DNA of 64,000 bases from Clostridia bacterium (GTDB lineage: Bacteria > Bacillota > Clostridia > UMGS1810): contig JAFQBA010000112.1 in the NCBI GenBank assembly GCA_017416845.1, forward strand, positions 19,406 through 83,405. The letters are read 5' to 3'. Positions 54,881-63,819 of the stretch are shown here, one piece after another. Each line of letters begins with the position of its first letter. Within the stretch, counting starts at the first letter, position 1. The notes beneath the pieces were generated by a model. That model worked only from the letters and a program-made list of their open reading frames with translations, did not search any database and was not told where the DNA came from. Position numbers and translations under genes: made by a program.

Positions 54881-54913
54881 ATTATATGCAATCCTATGCG
54901 AGAAAAATGTAAA
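54881..54913 (-). promoter_or_regulatory. spoIIGA promoter with 21-bp spacer
   Basis: On the minus strand, TTTACA (54908-54913) and TATAAT (54881-54886) are 21 bp apart. Over-long spacing is a known property of the Spo0A-activated spoIIG promoter in Bacillus. No perfect TGTCGAA box is seen nearby. Confidence 0.45.
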
Positions 54914-54953
54914 CTTCGGGCGAATAAAAATATTTTTATTTTTAAAATAACTC

Positions 54954-54982
54954 TTGCAAAAATAGAATTTATATGTTATAAT
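54954..54982 (+). promoter_or_regulatory. Promoter of secG
   Basis: TTGCAA (54954-54959) and TATAAT (54977-54982) have a 17-bp spacer. Confidence 0.65.
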
Positions 54983-55019
54983 GTCATGTACGTATTAGAA
55001 TTGTTTGGAGGTGTTTTTT

Positions 55020-55253
55020 GTGGAAATGGCTTTAACAATAGTTCATGTTATTCTCGCAGTGCTATTGGTTTTTGTTGTTCTTTTCCAGTCCGGTGCTCAG
55101 CAGGGGCTTTCCGGTTCTATTGCCGGCGGCGCTGAAACTTTCTTTGGAAAGAATAAAGCAAGAACTCTTGACGGTATACTTGCAAAATGTACTTCGGTAA
55201 TTGCCGTACTGTTTATTGCTACTTCAATAGTTCTTTCCTTGGTAATTAAATAA
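55020..55253 (+). CDS. secG: Preprotein translocase subunit SecG
   Basis: The 77-residue protein has the two SecG membrane segments (IVHVILAVLLVFVVLFQ and CTSVIAVLFIATSIVLSLV) around the conserved loop QSGAQQGLSGSIAGGAETFF. It joins SecYE and assists protein export. The GTG at 55020 is seven bases after GGAGGTG; the ATG at 55026 is too far from it. Confidence 0.93.
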   Translation: MEMALTIVHVILAVLLVFVVLFQSGAQQGLSGSIAGGAETFFGKNKARTLDGILAKCTSVIAVLFIATSIVLSLVIK

Positions 55254-55265
55254 TTTAAAGATTTT

Positions 55266-55293
55266 GCAGACCATATGGTCTGCTTTTCTTTTT
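55266..55293 (+). terminator. Terminator after secG
   Basis: GCAGACCAT and ATGGTCTGC are perfect arms, followed by TTTTCTTTTT. Confidence 0.85.
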
Positions 55294-55392
55294 GTAATAA
55301 TAATTTAATATAAATTCTATTGACAAATTACAACATATATGGTTAAATATTCTTTGCAGGCACAATATTTTGTGTTCGAAGGAGGGTATATA

Positions 55393-57600
55393 ATGGTAAG
55401 TACAATAAGAAAAAGAGATGGAAGAATTGAAAACTTCGATAAAAGCAAAATAGTAAATGCAATTTTAAAGGCTATGAATCACGAGTTTGTAAATGACAGA
55501 GAATATGCTGATAAGATTGCTGATAAAATTCAAAATCTTGAAAATGATATAATCAGTGTTGAAGAGATTCAGAATCTTGTTGAAGTTGAGCTCATGAAAT
55601 CTCAATATAAAAATGTTGCAAAGGCATACATTCTCTATCGCGAAAAAAGAAACGTTGCCCGCGGCAGACAGACCTACGACACCTACATGGGTATTGTGAA
55701 CATAATTGCAAATGAAGTAACAAAAGAAAATGCAAACATGAATACCGACACCCCTGCCGGCATGATGATGAAGTTTGCCAGCGAAAGCTCCAAGCCTTTT
55801 GTTATCGATATGCTTCTTTCAGATACGGCTAAAGATTATGTTAAAAGTAATTATATCCACATTCATGATGCCGACTATTATCCAACCAAGTCTCTCACAT
55901 GTATACAGCATCCTTTAGACAGAATTCTCAAAAACGGGTTTCATTCGGGGCACGGCTCATCAAGACCTGCAAAGCGCATAGAGACTGCTGCAATAATTGC
56001 GTGTATTTCCATGGAATCAATTCAGAATGAAATGCATGGAGGTCAGGCAATTCCTGCTTTTGATTTTTATCTTGCTCCATATGTAAGATACACCTTTATA
56101 GAAGAACTTGAAAAAGTTGAAAAACTCACGGGTGCAGATCTGTCTGCTCATAAAAATGCTGAGTTTGACGATTATGTTAATGTTCCTTTAGACGGTCTTG
56201 AGGGAGAGGAACGCTATGTTCAGCATGCAATGAATCTCACTGTTAACCGTGTTCATCAGGCAATGGAATCATTCATCCACAACATGAACACGATTCATTC
56301 CCGTGGCGGAAATCAGGTAGTCTTTTCCTCAATCAACTATGGTACTGACACTTCTGCGGAGGGCAGATGCATAATCCGTGAAATTCTTAATTCAACATAT
56401 CGCGGTGTGGGTAATGGAGAAACTCCGATTTTTCCCATTCAGATCTGGAAGAAAAAAAGAGGCGTAAGCTATTTGCCTACCGATAAAAACTATGATCTCT
56501 ACAAACTTGCATGCAAGGTTACGGCAAAAAGATTTTTCCCCAATTTCCTTAATCTTGATGCAAGCTACAATCAGCACGAAAAATGGGATATTAACGATCC
56601 TCAAAGATTTCTTTATGAAACAGCAACAATGGGATGCAGAACAAGGGTATTTGAAAACCGTCACGGTGAAAAAACATCTATCGGCAGAGGAAACCTTTCG
56701 TTCACAACAATTAACATTGTTAAGCTTGCTCTTGAATGTCGTGATATTTCCGATAAAGATGAAAGATACAGAGAGTTTTTCAAAAAACTCGACAAATGCA
56801 TTGACATTGCTGCAGCACAGCTTTATGACCGCTATTCATTCCAGAGAACAGCCCTTAAAAAGCAGTTCCCCATGCTCATGAGCGGTATGTGGGAAAACTC
56901 CGAATCAATTGGCTATGATGATCAGGTTAAAAATCTTCTTAAAACAGGAACTCTCGGTATCGGTTTTATCGGTCTTGCGGAAACCCTCATTGCACTCACC
57001 GGAAAACATCATGGAGAAAGCGAGGAAGCACAGGAACTTGGTCTTAAAATTGTTTCCTATATGCGTGACCGCATAAATGAAATATCGTCCGACAAAAACC
57101 TTAACTACAGTCTTTTGGCAACTCCCGCCGAAGGACTTAGCGGAAAATTTACCAAGAAGGACCGCGAACAGTTCGGAATGATAAAAGATATAACCGACAA
57201 AGAATACTATACCAACAGTTCACATGTCCCCGTCTGGTACAAATGCTCTGTTGAACACAAAGCCAGAATCGAGGCTCCTTATCACGATATGGAACGTGGC
57301 GGACACATTTTCTATGTTGAACTCGACGGTGATGCAACTCACAATCCGGAGTGTGTAATGCAAACTGTCGATCTTATGGATAAATATAACATTGGCTATG
57401 GTTCTGTTAACCACACCCGCAACCGTTGCCTCAGCTGTGGATTTGAAAATGCAGAAAAAGATATTAAAGCATGTCCCAATTGCGGAAGTGAAAACATTGA
57501 TGTTATTCAGAGAATAACCGGCTACCTTGTCGGAAGTGTTAACAACTGGAACAGTGCAAAGAAAGCGGAGCTAAAGGATAGGATAACTCATGACATCTGA
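55393..57600 (+). CDS. nrdD: Anaerobic ribonucleoside-triphosphate reductase
   Basis: This 735-residue class III reductase makes dNTPs with a glycyl radical and is destroyed by oxygen. An N-terminal ATP-cone (TIRKRDGRIENFDKSKIVNA) gives allosteric control. The zinc site is CLSCGFENAEKDIKACPNCG, and the radical glycine is in RITGYL (about Gly710). GAAGGAGG precedes the ATG at 55393; an in-frame ATG 54 bases earlier has no RBS. It overlaps nrdG by 11 bases. Confidence 0.96.
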   Translation: MVSTIRKRDGRIENFDKSKIVNAILKAMNHEFVNDREYADKIADKIQNLENDIISVEEIQNLVEVELMKSQYKNVAKAYILYREKRNVARGRQTYDTYMGIVNIIANEVTKENANMNTDTPAGMMMKFASESSKPFVIDMLLSDTAKDYVKSNYIHIHDADYYPTKSLTCIQHPLDRILKNGFHSGHGSSRPAKRIETAAIIACISMESIQNEMHGGQAIPAFDFYLAPYVRYTFIEELEKVEKLTGADLSAHKNAEFDDYVNVPLDGLEGEERYVQHAMNLTVNRVHQAMESFIHNMNTIHSRGGNQVVFSSINYGTDTSAEGRCIIREILNSTYRGVGNGETPIFPIQIWKKKRGVSYLPTDKNYDLYKLACKVTAKRFFPNFLNLDASYNQHEKWDINDPQRFLYETATMGCRTRVFENRHGEKTSIGRGNLSFTTINIVKLALECRDISDKDERYREFFKKLDKCIDIAAAQLYDRYSFQRTALKKQFPMLMSGMWENSESIGYDDQVKNLLKTGTLGIGFIGLAETLIALTGKHHGESEEAQELGLKIVSYMRDRINEISSDKNLNYSLLATPAEGLSGKFTKKDREQFGMIKDITDKEYYTNSSHVPVWYKCSVEHKARIEAPYHDMERGGHIFYVELDGDATHNPECVMQTVDLMDKYNIGYGSVNHTRNRCLSCGFENAEKDIKACPNCGSENIDVIQRITGYLVGSVNNWNSAKKAELKDRITHDI

Positions 57601-58108
57601 TTGGAAAGACATTAAAATTCAAATAATGAACATATTAAATTCATCATCTGTTGACGGAACCGGATTTCGTGATGTGCTTTTTGTGAGTGGGTGTCCTCAC
57701 AGATGCGAAGACTGTCATAATCCCGAAACGTGGGATTATGATGCAGGCATTCAGACAACTCTCGGTGAGGTTTATGACAAACTTTGTCAAAGCTCAATCA
57801 CAAACGTTACATTCAGTGGCGGAGAGCCTTTTGAGCAAAGTTGGGCATTATATCATCTTGCATTGGCATTGAAGGAAAACACCAACAAAACCATTTGGAT
57901 ATATTCCGGATACACCTATGAACAAATTGTTTTTGATAAGGAAAAAAGAAAACTCCTTGAGCTGTGTGATGTTTTGGTTGACGGAAAATATGAAAAAGAC
58001 AATACCGAACTCAATCTTCGGTTTAAGGGTTCGCTCAATCAGAGAATAATCGACATCAAGGCGTCTGTTAAGGCGTTAAAACCCGTTCTTTTTGAAATGG
58101 AGTTTTAA
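57590..58108 (+). CDS. nrdG: Anaerobic ribonucleotide reductase activase
   Basis: The 172-residue radical SAM enzyme installs the glycyl radical on NrdD. The CxxxCxxC cluster motif is CPHRCEDC, followed by NPETWDYD, and SFSGGEPF-type (NVTFSGGEPFEQ) binds SAM. The start overlaps the nrdD stop; an internal ATG at 57626 is a possible alternative. A terminator follows at 58165. Confidence 0.95.
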   Translation: MTSDWKDIKIQIMNILNSSSVDGTGFRDVLFVSGCPHRCEDCHNPETWDYDAGIQTTLGEVYDKLCQSSITNVTFSGGEPFEQSWALYHLALALKENTNKTIWIYSGYTYEQIVFDKEKRKLLELCDVLVDGKYEKDNTELNLRFKGSLNQRIIDIKASVKALKPVLFEMEF

Positions 58109-58164
58109 AAAGCAAGTCACAAACATTCACATTGACGATTAACATCGAAAAGAATTGCAAATAA

Positions 58165-58196
58165 CAAAGAGGCTGTCAACAGGCAGCCTCTTTGAA
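58165..58196. terminator. Terminator between nrdG and the HTH gene
   Basis: CAAAGAGGCTG pairs with CAGCCTCTTTG, followed by a short T-poor tail on plus and by TTG-rich sequence on minus. It separates convergent units. Confidence 0.65.
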
Positions 58197-58202
58197 ATAG
58201 CA

Positions 58203-58622
58203 TCAGTTTATTGTGACAAGATTGTTTTCATCAAGCATATCATCGGTTTGGAATACGGTCATTTCATGTGTAATGCCGTAAATAATGATTGCATCCCGTT
58301 TGTCACGGGAGTCTAAAACGGCGAATTTTGATATTCTCAAGACAAATTGAGTTTCTTCAAGTGAAAGTTTCATTCCGAAAGCAATTGCAATTAGAATATC
58401 TCTGGAAGGCTTTTTTGTTCCTTTGAAAATTTTATATGTATATTCACCCACACCGGAATCTTCTGCAACAGAAGAAGTGCTTATTCCTTTGACACCTTGA
58501 ATTTCAGTGAGATATTCTGCTGTTGTTTTGTGCAGAAAATCCATTTCATGAGTTTTGAAAAAAGCTTCAATGTCTGAAGTGTTTTTAAGTTCCTTTAACA
58601 AATTATCGGTAATTGCAGCCAT
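58203..58622 (-). CDS. XRE-type helix-turn-helix protein
   Basis: The 139-residue protein has a central HTH-like region (GVKGISTSSVAEDSGVGEYT, then YKIFKGTKKPSRDILIAIAF) similar to XRE/Cro regulators, and a short C-terminal domain. The ATG at 58622 is eight bases after GGGAGGT; longer in-frame starts lack an RBS and overlap the kinase-like gene. It is divergent from that gene with 74 bases between, so it may control it or be paired with it. Confidence 0.7.
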   Translation of the reverse strand: MAAITDNLLKELKNTSDIEAFFKTHEMDFLHKTTAEYLTEIQGVKGISTSSVAEDSGVGEYTYKIFKGTKKPSRDILIAIAFGMKLSLEETQFVLRISKFAVLDSRDKRDAIIIYGITHEMTVFQTDDMLDENNLVTIN

Positions 58623-58696
58623 AGGATGACCTCCCATTATGATTATTAAAATGATTATATTATATATAAGAGAAAAATGCAAGGAGATTAAAGAAA

Positions 58697-60148
58697 TTGC
58701 TCGATTTTGACACACTAAAAGAAATCGGGGTCATAAAGACCACCGAAAAAAAACAAATCTGCCTTATGGAAGACCCATGCGGAAAAAAATTTATAAAATA
58801 TATTTTTGAAGAAGATAAAAGAGAAATATATAAAACACTTCAAAAGATAAATCATCCCAATGTTCCTGCTATTCACAATGTTATGTTTAACGGAAAAACC
58901 ATTGTCATTGCAGACTTCATTGACGGACGTCCGCTTTCTGAACATTTGAACGGAAACGAAAAGTTCTCGGAAAAGCAAATAAAAAATATATCTTGTCAGA
59001 TTCTTGATGCTCTTGATGCATTGCACAAACAAAACATAATTCACAGAGACATCAAACCCGATAACATAATCATGGATAACTCCGGCAATGTCTGGCTTTC
59101 TGATTATGATATATCACGGATCTATAGAACCGCAATCAAAAAAGACACCGAAATAATGGGTACATTTGGTTATGCGCCCATTGAACAATACGGAATGCTC
59201 CCAACGGATTTTAAAACGGACATATATGCTTTCGGTGTTACTCTTAAAGCTTTGCTTGATACATCCGGAATAAAAGGAAAACTGTTGAAAATTGCAGATA
59301 AATGCCGCAGGCTCGACCCGATGCAAAGATATGAAAGTGTTTCCGATGTGAAAAAGGCATTTTCGAGCAAAAAAATGTGCATTGGTATTTGTGGTGTTGC
59401 ATTTGTGCTGTCTTTGATTATAATAATTATTTTAGCTGTTTCAAATTCGGGAGCAACTTCATCGAAAAAATCCGATCTGACCGACAATCAATCTGAAAAA
59501 AGCTATTCCGATGACACTTCCGGAGATTTGATAAGATTCACAAACACAATGGTATCGGAAGGCTTTGTTGATTACAGTGAATATGAAAATGTCAACACTG
59601 CTGCAATTTTCAGTGGGAAAGGGAGATGGCATTTGCTTTCGCTTATGTCTGACACAAGTGTTAAGGCAACTGTTTTAATGGGAAAAAACCATTCAACACC
59701 TGTTGAAGCAGAAATGCATCTCTATGACGGAGTGTTTACATTGAATTTAAATGATGAATTCGGACACTCGTTTAACCATGATTTTTACTATGACAATAAT
59801 CATCCGTTTGAAGTGATATACCCTCAGAACAGGAGAATAAACTCCGAACTCACTTGCCGTGATCTTGATGGCGACGGTGTTGAGGAGCTCCTTGTCGGAA
59901 TAGGAGATTGTTCGTTTAACGTGAAAGATAAGACTCTCTATCCATATTTCAACTATTGTCTTGGTTGGATAGTGAGATATGATGAGGCGCGTGGTTTCAT
60001 CTTATGTGAGGGAGATATGTTTTCGCAAAACAGCAAATTTGTGTTTGTTGACGGCGATGTGAGAATTCATCTGGCAAAAAATGCCGTAAATACTGAGACA
60101 ACATATGGCTATGAATTGAAAGGGAACAAAATAACACCCTATAAATGA
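58697..60148 (+). CDS. Ser/Thr-kinase-like membrane protein
   Basis: At 483 residues, this has a kinase domain at about 5-225: a candidate ATP lysine in KKFIKYIF, the catalytic loop HRDIKPDN (116-123), DYD in place of DFG (136-138) and GTFGYAPIEQYG (155-166). The usual glycine-rich loop is not evident. One membrane segment (about 228-249) leads to an outside domain of about 230 residues with CRDLDGDGVEELLVG, an EF-hand or FG-GAP-like calcium-binding loop. There are no PASTA repeats, so it is not PrkC. It starts at TTG with AAGGAG nine bases upstream. It may sense an outside signal; altered motifs leave activity uncertain. Confidence 0.8.
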   Translation: MLDFDTLKEIGVIKTTEKKQICLMEDPCGKKFIKYIFEEDKREIYKTLQKINHPNVPAIHNVMFNGKTIVIADFIDGRPLSEHLNGNEKFSEKQIKNISCQILDALDALHKQNIIHRDIKPDNIIMDNSGNVWLSDYDISRIYRTAIKKDTEIMGTFGYAPIEQYGMLPTDFKTDIYAFGVTLKALLDTSGIKGKLLKIADKCRRLDPMQRYESVSDVKKAFSSKKMCIGICGVAFVLSLIIIIILAVSNSGATSSKKSDLTDNQSEKSYSDDTSGDLIRFTNTMVSEGFVDYSEYENVNTAAIFSGKGRWHLLSLMSDTSVKATVLMGKNHSTPVEAEMHLYDGVFTLNLNDEFGHSFNHDFYYDNNHPFEVIYPQNRRINSELTCRDLDGDGVEELLVGIGDCSFNVKDKTLYPYFNYCLGWIVRYDEARGFILCEGDMFSQNSKFVFVDGDVRIHLAKNAVNTETTYGYELKGNKITPYK

Positions 60149-60190
60149 AAACAATAGCATCACAAAAAATATATTCCGGACTAAAAGTCC

Positions 60191-60237
60191 AAGACTTCCT
60201 GCTAATTTTAAAGTAAAATAAGCAGGAAGTCTTTTTA
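60191..60237. terminator. Terminator after the kinase-like gene
   Basis: AAGACTTCCTGCT pairs with AGCAGGAAGTCTT (perfect 13 bp), followed by TTT. Confidence 0.8.
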
Positions 60238-60570
60238 GATTTCATCAATATGTTCGGCAAGTATTTTCACTGTGTTGCAAAGTTTTTTATAGTCATTTTC
60301 GCTTTTTTGACGAACCGATTCCCCAATCGCACACAAAAAAGCATCATTTTTCGAATATGAATCAAAGAGAAAATAATCAACACCGCAATCAAGAGAATTT
60401 GCTATGCCGAACAAGGTTTCAAGCGAGGGACTTCTGGTCCCGTTTTCAATGTGACCGAGAAATCCGGTGGAAATGTTGCACATTTCTGCAAGGATTTCTT
60501 GCGTGAGCTTTTTGTCTTTTCGGCGCATTTTTATTTTTTGACCGAGTTTTTCGTAATTAATTTTTTGCAA
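60235..60570 (-). CDS. XRE-family transcriptional regulator
   Basis: The 111-residue protein has an N-terminal Cro/C1-type HTH (KLTQEILAEMCNISTGFLGH, then IENGTRSPSLETLFGIANSL) and a short helical tail. The TTG at 60570 is eight bases after GAGG; an ATG at 60576 is only two bases from it, giving 113 residues if used. It is divergent from the zinc-ribbon gene at 60684 and probably regulates that cluster and itself. Confidence 0.85.
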   Translation of the reverse strand: MQKINYEKLGQKIKMRRKDKKLTQEILAEMCNISTGFLGHIENGTRSPSLETLFGIANSLDCGVDYFLFDSYSKNDAFLCAIGESVRQKSENDYKKLCNTVKILAEHIDEI

Positions 60571-60623
60571 GTGCATCACCTCTTGTTTATTTTAATACAT
60601 TAATCCTATTTTTAACATGGATT

Positions 60624-60666
60624 ATAAGACGAAAATATTGACAATAAGACACAAAGGTGGTAAGAT
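60624..60666 (+). promoter_or_regulatory. Promoter with paired ATAAGAC repeats
   Basis: TTGACA (60638-60643) and TAAGAT (60661-60666) have a 17-bp spacer. ATAAGAC occurs at 60624-60630 and 60644-60650, 20 bp apart on the same strand and flanking the -35. This suits repression by the divergent XRE regulator. Confidence 0.5.
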
Positions 60667-60683
60667 TAATCAAGGAGGGAGAT

Positions 60684-61340
60684 ATGAACATGATTAATTT
60701 TTGCCCCAATTGCGGCACGGCTGTCAGTGGAGCCGGAAATTTTTGCAGGGAATGTGGATTGGCATTGAGGCGTGAACGTGTTAATGTATCAAACAGTCAG
60801 ACTGTATTTCAAAACAGAGAACTCAATTATACCGGTACAAATCAAGCTTATGTTAAACGAACCGGGACACCTCTTTTTCTTGAAAATAATCACAGTGTGT
60901 GGAATGCATACAGACTTATGGAAGGACTTGCACAGAAAGTTCGGATTGAAGGGATAATATGGCTTGTTGTCGGAATTGCTCAGATTGTGATTTCCATCAT
61001 GATTTTGAGCGATTGTTCGGATGATACATATTATTTGATTTATGCACTGGTTTTGATTATTATTGCAATAAACAATTTTAATGTTGCACGACAAAGCTTT
61101 AATAACGCAAAAATTTTTGAAACGGAGCCCCGCGGAATTGTTGAAGCTTACGGCAACCCCGGCGAGGATGTTGCTTCATTGATGTATAATCTCATAATAG
61201 GCGCCGCTGTGGGGGTTATCGGTTCCATATATGGAATTATTATCAGAAAACATGTGAAAGATAATGCACTTCGTTACCGTGAGGCTGAACGAATTATTCT
61301 TGAATCAAAAGTGTCAGAAAGAAATACATTTCCATGTTGA
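60684..61340 (+). CDS. Zinc-ribbon membrane protein
   Basis: The 218-residue protein begins with a zinc ribbon (CPNCGTAVSGAGNFCRECG), then a polar stretch and three hydrophobic segments (IIWLVVGIAQIVISIMIL, LIYALVLIIIAINNF and IIGAAVGVIGSIYGIII). Such zinc-ribbon membrane proteins are common and mostly uncharacterised in Clostridia. The ATG at 60684 has GGAGGGAG upstream. It heads a three-gene run with two more membrane proteins. Confidence 0.75.
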   Translation: MNMINFCPNCGTAVSGAGNFCRECGLALRRERVNVSNSQTVFQNRELNYTGTNQAYVKRTGTPLFLENNHSVWNAYRLMEGLAQKVRIEGIIWLVVGIAQIVISIMILSDCSDDTYYLIYALVLIIIAINNFNVARQSFNNAKIFETEPRGIVEAYGNPGEDVASLMYNLIIGAAVGVIGSIYGIIIRKHVKDNALRYREAERIILESKVSERNTFPC

Positions 61341-61367
61341 TTTAATGTGAAAGGACTTCGATGAGTA

Positions 61368-62138
61368 ATGATTAATGAAAAAACAAATATATATAATGAT
61401 GAAAATCAGACAGGAAATCCTGATATGAATTGTGGTGGTGAAACACCTGATATTTGTTGTAATCAAATTCCGGCAAAAAAGAGCTTTTTGGCTATGTACA
61501 AAAAAATAATTATAATAGCATTGATAGCTGTTGTTGCTGTTGTGATTGCACTATTTGTTCCGAAAATTATAAACAAATTCGCAAATAAAGAGTCTTCAAA
61601 TTCGGTTACCGTAAAAGTAGATGGAATAAGAATGTTTAATATGACAATTGATGAATTTGTTGAAAAATGGAACAAAATTGAAGATGTTGATTTGCCCGAG
61701 ATTTCCGTTACAAAAAAAGAAGACTCTGACGGTGATGGAATGAATGCTTATCCTTTTGCATTAAAAAAGGGAGATTATCAGTATCTTATGATTGCTTTAA
61801 CGGATGATAAAACTGATAATATTATGTATATAAACTATACACCTTCATTTTCGGATGAGAATTCACAGGTGGAAGTGGATTTTTTTGTTGACTGCTATGT
61901 AGCTTCAATTGCTATTCTCACAAATGACCGAAGCGAAATGTTTGAAGATAGTTATGATAAATTCAAGTCAATGTCAAATGATGAATCATTGGTAGTGACA
62001 GATGAAGGTTCGATAATCACTGAATATCGTGATGGAGATATATGGCTCAGAGGATGTTTTATTGATTCTTTGGTAGATTTTAATGCTTTTCCTGATTATA
62101 AGGATGACAGCGAAAATCCGGTCATGGCAAATAAGTGA
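61368..62138 (+). CDS. Single-pass membrane protein, unknown
   Basis: The 256-residue protein has a short cytoplasmic N-terminus with CGG and CC residues, one membrane segment (IIIIALIAVVAVVIALFVP, about 47-65) and an external domain of about 190 residues with DSDGDGMNAYPFALKKGD. It resembles a zinc-ribbon membrane protein whose ribbon has been lost (CGGETPDICC is a possible remnant). RBS weak. The external domain is unrecognised. Confidence 0.6.
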   Translation: MINEKTNIYNDENQTGNPDMNCGGETPDICCNQIPAKKSFLAMYKKIIIIALIAVVAVVIALFVPKIINKFANKESSNSVTVKVDGIRMFNMTIDEFVEKWNKIEDVDLPEISVTKKEDSDGDGMNAYPFALKKGDYQYLMIALTDDKTDNIMYINYTPSFSDENSQVEVDFFVDCYVASIAILTNDRSEMFEDSYDKFKSMSNDESLVVTDEGSIITEYRDGDIWLRGCFIDSLVDFNAFPDYKDDSENPVMANK

Positions 62139-62202
62139 AAAAATTTGGATTAAAAAGTTTTAATATGCTGTTAAATGACCGGCATAAAGGAGGTATCCTG
62201 CT

Positions 62203-62925
62203 ATGTATTGTAAATATTGCGGAAATGAGATTTTTGACATAACAAAGTTTTGCCCAAATTGCGGAAACCCGACAGAAATACAACCTGTAGATACAAAGCT
62301 CACTGAAGAAAAACCAAATGTAGTTAAATCGAACTTTGAAAATCGGAATAGCTTTCTTTCAGCATTAAAGAGCAACAAAAAGCTAAAACGTTCGATTATA
62401 GCACTGCTTGTTGTGGCTGTAATCGGCATAGGCGGATATTTAATATATGACACATTTTTTGCCAAACCCGATCAAAGCTCACCCGAAGCACTTGTATCAT
62501 CAATAAATGAAGCTGTGAATGATGATGACAGTGAACTCTTGCAGCAGCTCATGTTTCCCGGTGAAAAATGTGAACTTGTAAACAGTATGGATATAACAAC
62601 AGCTGACGGTCAGCCTTTTTCCGGACGCAGTTCGCAAATAAACAGGTGTATAGGAAGAGATGAAAAATATTTTGGTGAAAATTACAGCTTCCATATCAGC
62701 TTCATAAGAGAAAGCGAGGCAAGTTCAAGCCCGGTTTCATCCATGAAAAATGAATACAGTTTAATCGGGGTATCAATAGATGATGTGCGAAAGGTTGTGT
62801 GTGAGGTTTCCAAAGATGGGAAACTTGCTTCCGATGTTGATGAGGTATCTTTCTATGTGTATAAATCCAACGGAAAATGGTATGCCGAATATATGTTGCC
62901 TTACATAATTTTTTCAGCATATTAA
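62203..62925 (+). CDS. Zinc-ribbon single-pass membrane protein
   Basis: The 240-residue protein has an N-terminal zinc ribbon (CKYCGNEIFDITKFCPNCGN), a membrane segment (IIALLVVAVIGIGGYLIYD, about 64-82) and an external domain with NTF2/DUF4878-like features (SSPEALVSSINEAVNDDDSE). AGGAGG precedes the ATG. Its layout matches the other two membrane proteins of this cluster, suggesting a shared job in the envelope. Function unknown. Confidence 0.7.
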   Translation: MYCKYCGNEIFDITKFCPNCGNPTEIQPVDTKLTEEKPNVVKSNFENRNSFLSALKSNKKLKRSIIALLVVAVIGIGGYLIYDTFFAKPDQSSPEALVSSINEAVNDDDSELLQQLMFPGEKCELVNSMDITTADGQPFSGRSSQINRCIGRDEKYFGENYSFHISFIRESEASSSPVSSMKNEYSLIGVSIDDVRKVVCEVSKDGKLASDVDEVSFYVYKSNGKWYAEYMLPYIIFSAY

Positions 62926-62952
62926 TTTGTTGCATTTTATTGCAAAAATATG

Positions 62953-62981
62953 TTTACAATTTAATAGTTTTATGATATAAT
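62953..62981 (+). promoter_or_regulatory. Promoter of the riboflavin transporter
   Basis: TTTACA (62953-62958) and TATAAT (62976-62981) have a 17-bp spacer and start transcription at the head of the FMN riboswitch. Confidence 0.7.
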
Positions 62982-62988
62982 ATAATAA

Positions 62989-63095
62989 ATCTTCAGGGCG
63001 GGGTGCAATTCCCCACCGGCGGTAAAGCCCGCGAGCTTTCTTGGTTGATTCGGTGAAATTCCGAAGCCGACGGTACAGTCCGGATGAAAGAAGAT
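62989..63095 (+). promoter_or_regulatory. FMN riboswitch (RFN element)
   Basis: The conserved RFN core is present: ATCTTC paired with GAAGAT closes the element, with CAGGGCGGGGTGCAATTCCC, ACCGGCGGTAAAGCCCGCGA and CCGACGGTACAGTCCGGATG. FMN binding normally favours the terminator that follows at 63116, shutting off ribU when flavin is plentiful. Confidence 0.95.
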
Positions 63096-63115
63096 AGCAT
63101 TTGTTGTGTTGTTTT

Positions 63116-63142
63116 GCCCTGCATTTTTGCAGGGCTTTTTTT
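63116..63142 (+). terminator. Attenuator terminator of the FMN riboswitch
   Basis: GCCCTGCA and TGCAGGGC pair around TTTT and are followed by seven T. It lies between the aptamer and the ribU start. Confidence 0.85.
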
Positions 63143-63176
63143 GTCCAAAAATTATTCGGAAAGGAAATGTTTCAAA

Positions 63177-63764
63177 ATGAAAGCTTCAACAAAAAAATTA
63201 ACATCGGTCGGAATGCTCACTGCAGCGGCAACAATTCTTTTTTTAATCAAGATTCCCTTGCCTTTCATTGCACCACCGTTTTATGAGCTTGATTTGAGCA
63301 ATGTTGTTTCGTTAATCGGAGCATTTGCCATGGGCCCTCTTTGGGGTGCTCTGATTGAATTTTTGAAAAACCTGATTAATCTTCTTATCGACGGAACAAT
63401 AACCGGTGGCGTTGGCGAGCTTTCAAATTTTCTGACTTCATGTGCTTTCATTGTGCCGGCTTCATTGATATACAAGTACACAAAGAGCCGAAATGGTGCT
63501 ACCATCGGAATGATTGTTGGTATCGTAACAATGACTATATTTGGTTTTTTAAGTAATTTGTATGTCATGATACCTGCATATTCATCGGCGCTTAACATTC
63601 CGATTGAAGCAATTGTTGGAATGGGAACAAAAATTCACTCTTCAATAAACTCTGTTACTGATCTTGTTTTTCTGTGTGTTGTTCCGTTCAATTTGCTGAA
63701 AGGTGTTGTAATTTCCGGACTGACGTTTTTGCTTTATAAACGAATCAGAAATTTAATAAAATAG
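63177..63764 (+). CDS. ribU: Riboflavin ECF transporter S component
   Basis: The 195-residue membrane protein binds riboflavin as the S component of an energy-coupling-factor transporter. Six hydrophobic segments are visible, and the family features include YELDLSNVVSLIGAFAMGPL, the WGALIEFLKNLINLL region and SNFLTSCAFIVPASLIYK. The upstream FMN riboswitch settles the substrate. The ATG at 63177 has AAAGGA upstream; an in-frame start at 63084 falls in the riboswitch and was rejected. The shared ECF ATPase genes are not in the window. Confidence 0.93.
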   Translation: MKASTKKLTSVGMLTAAATILFLIKIPLPFIAPPFYELDLSNVVSLIGAFAMGPLWGALIEFLKNLINLLIDGTITGGVGELSNFLTSCAFIVPASLIYKYTKSRNGATIGMIVGIVTMTIFGFLSNLYVMIPAYSSALNIPIEAIVGMGTKIHSSINSVTDLVFLCVVPFNLLKGVVISGLTFLLYKRIRNLIK

Positions 63765-63819
63765 TGCAACTTGTGTTGATGTCTGATTTTGACATAATTC
63801 AATCATTAGTACAAAAACG

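Noticed and set aside
58203..60570. Kinase plus HTH as an anti-phage system
   Set aside because: No nuclease, NADase or pore-forming effector is present, and the kinase has a membrane segment and external domain, which fits sensing better.
63084..63176. Upstream extension of ribU
   Set aside because: It runs through the FMN riboswitch and its terminator and has no RBS.
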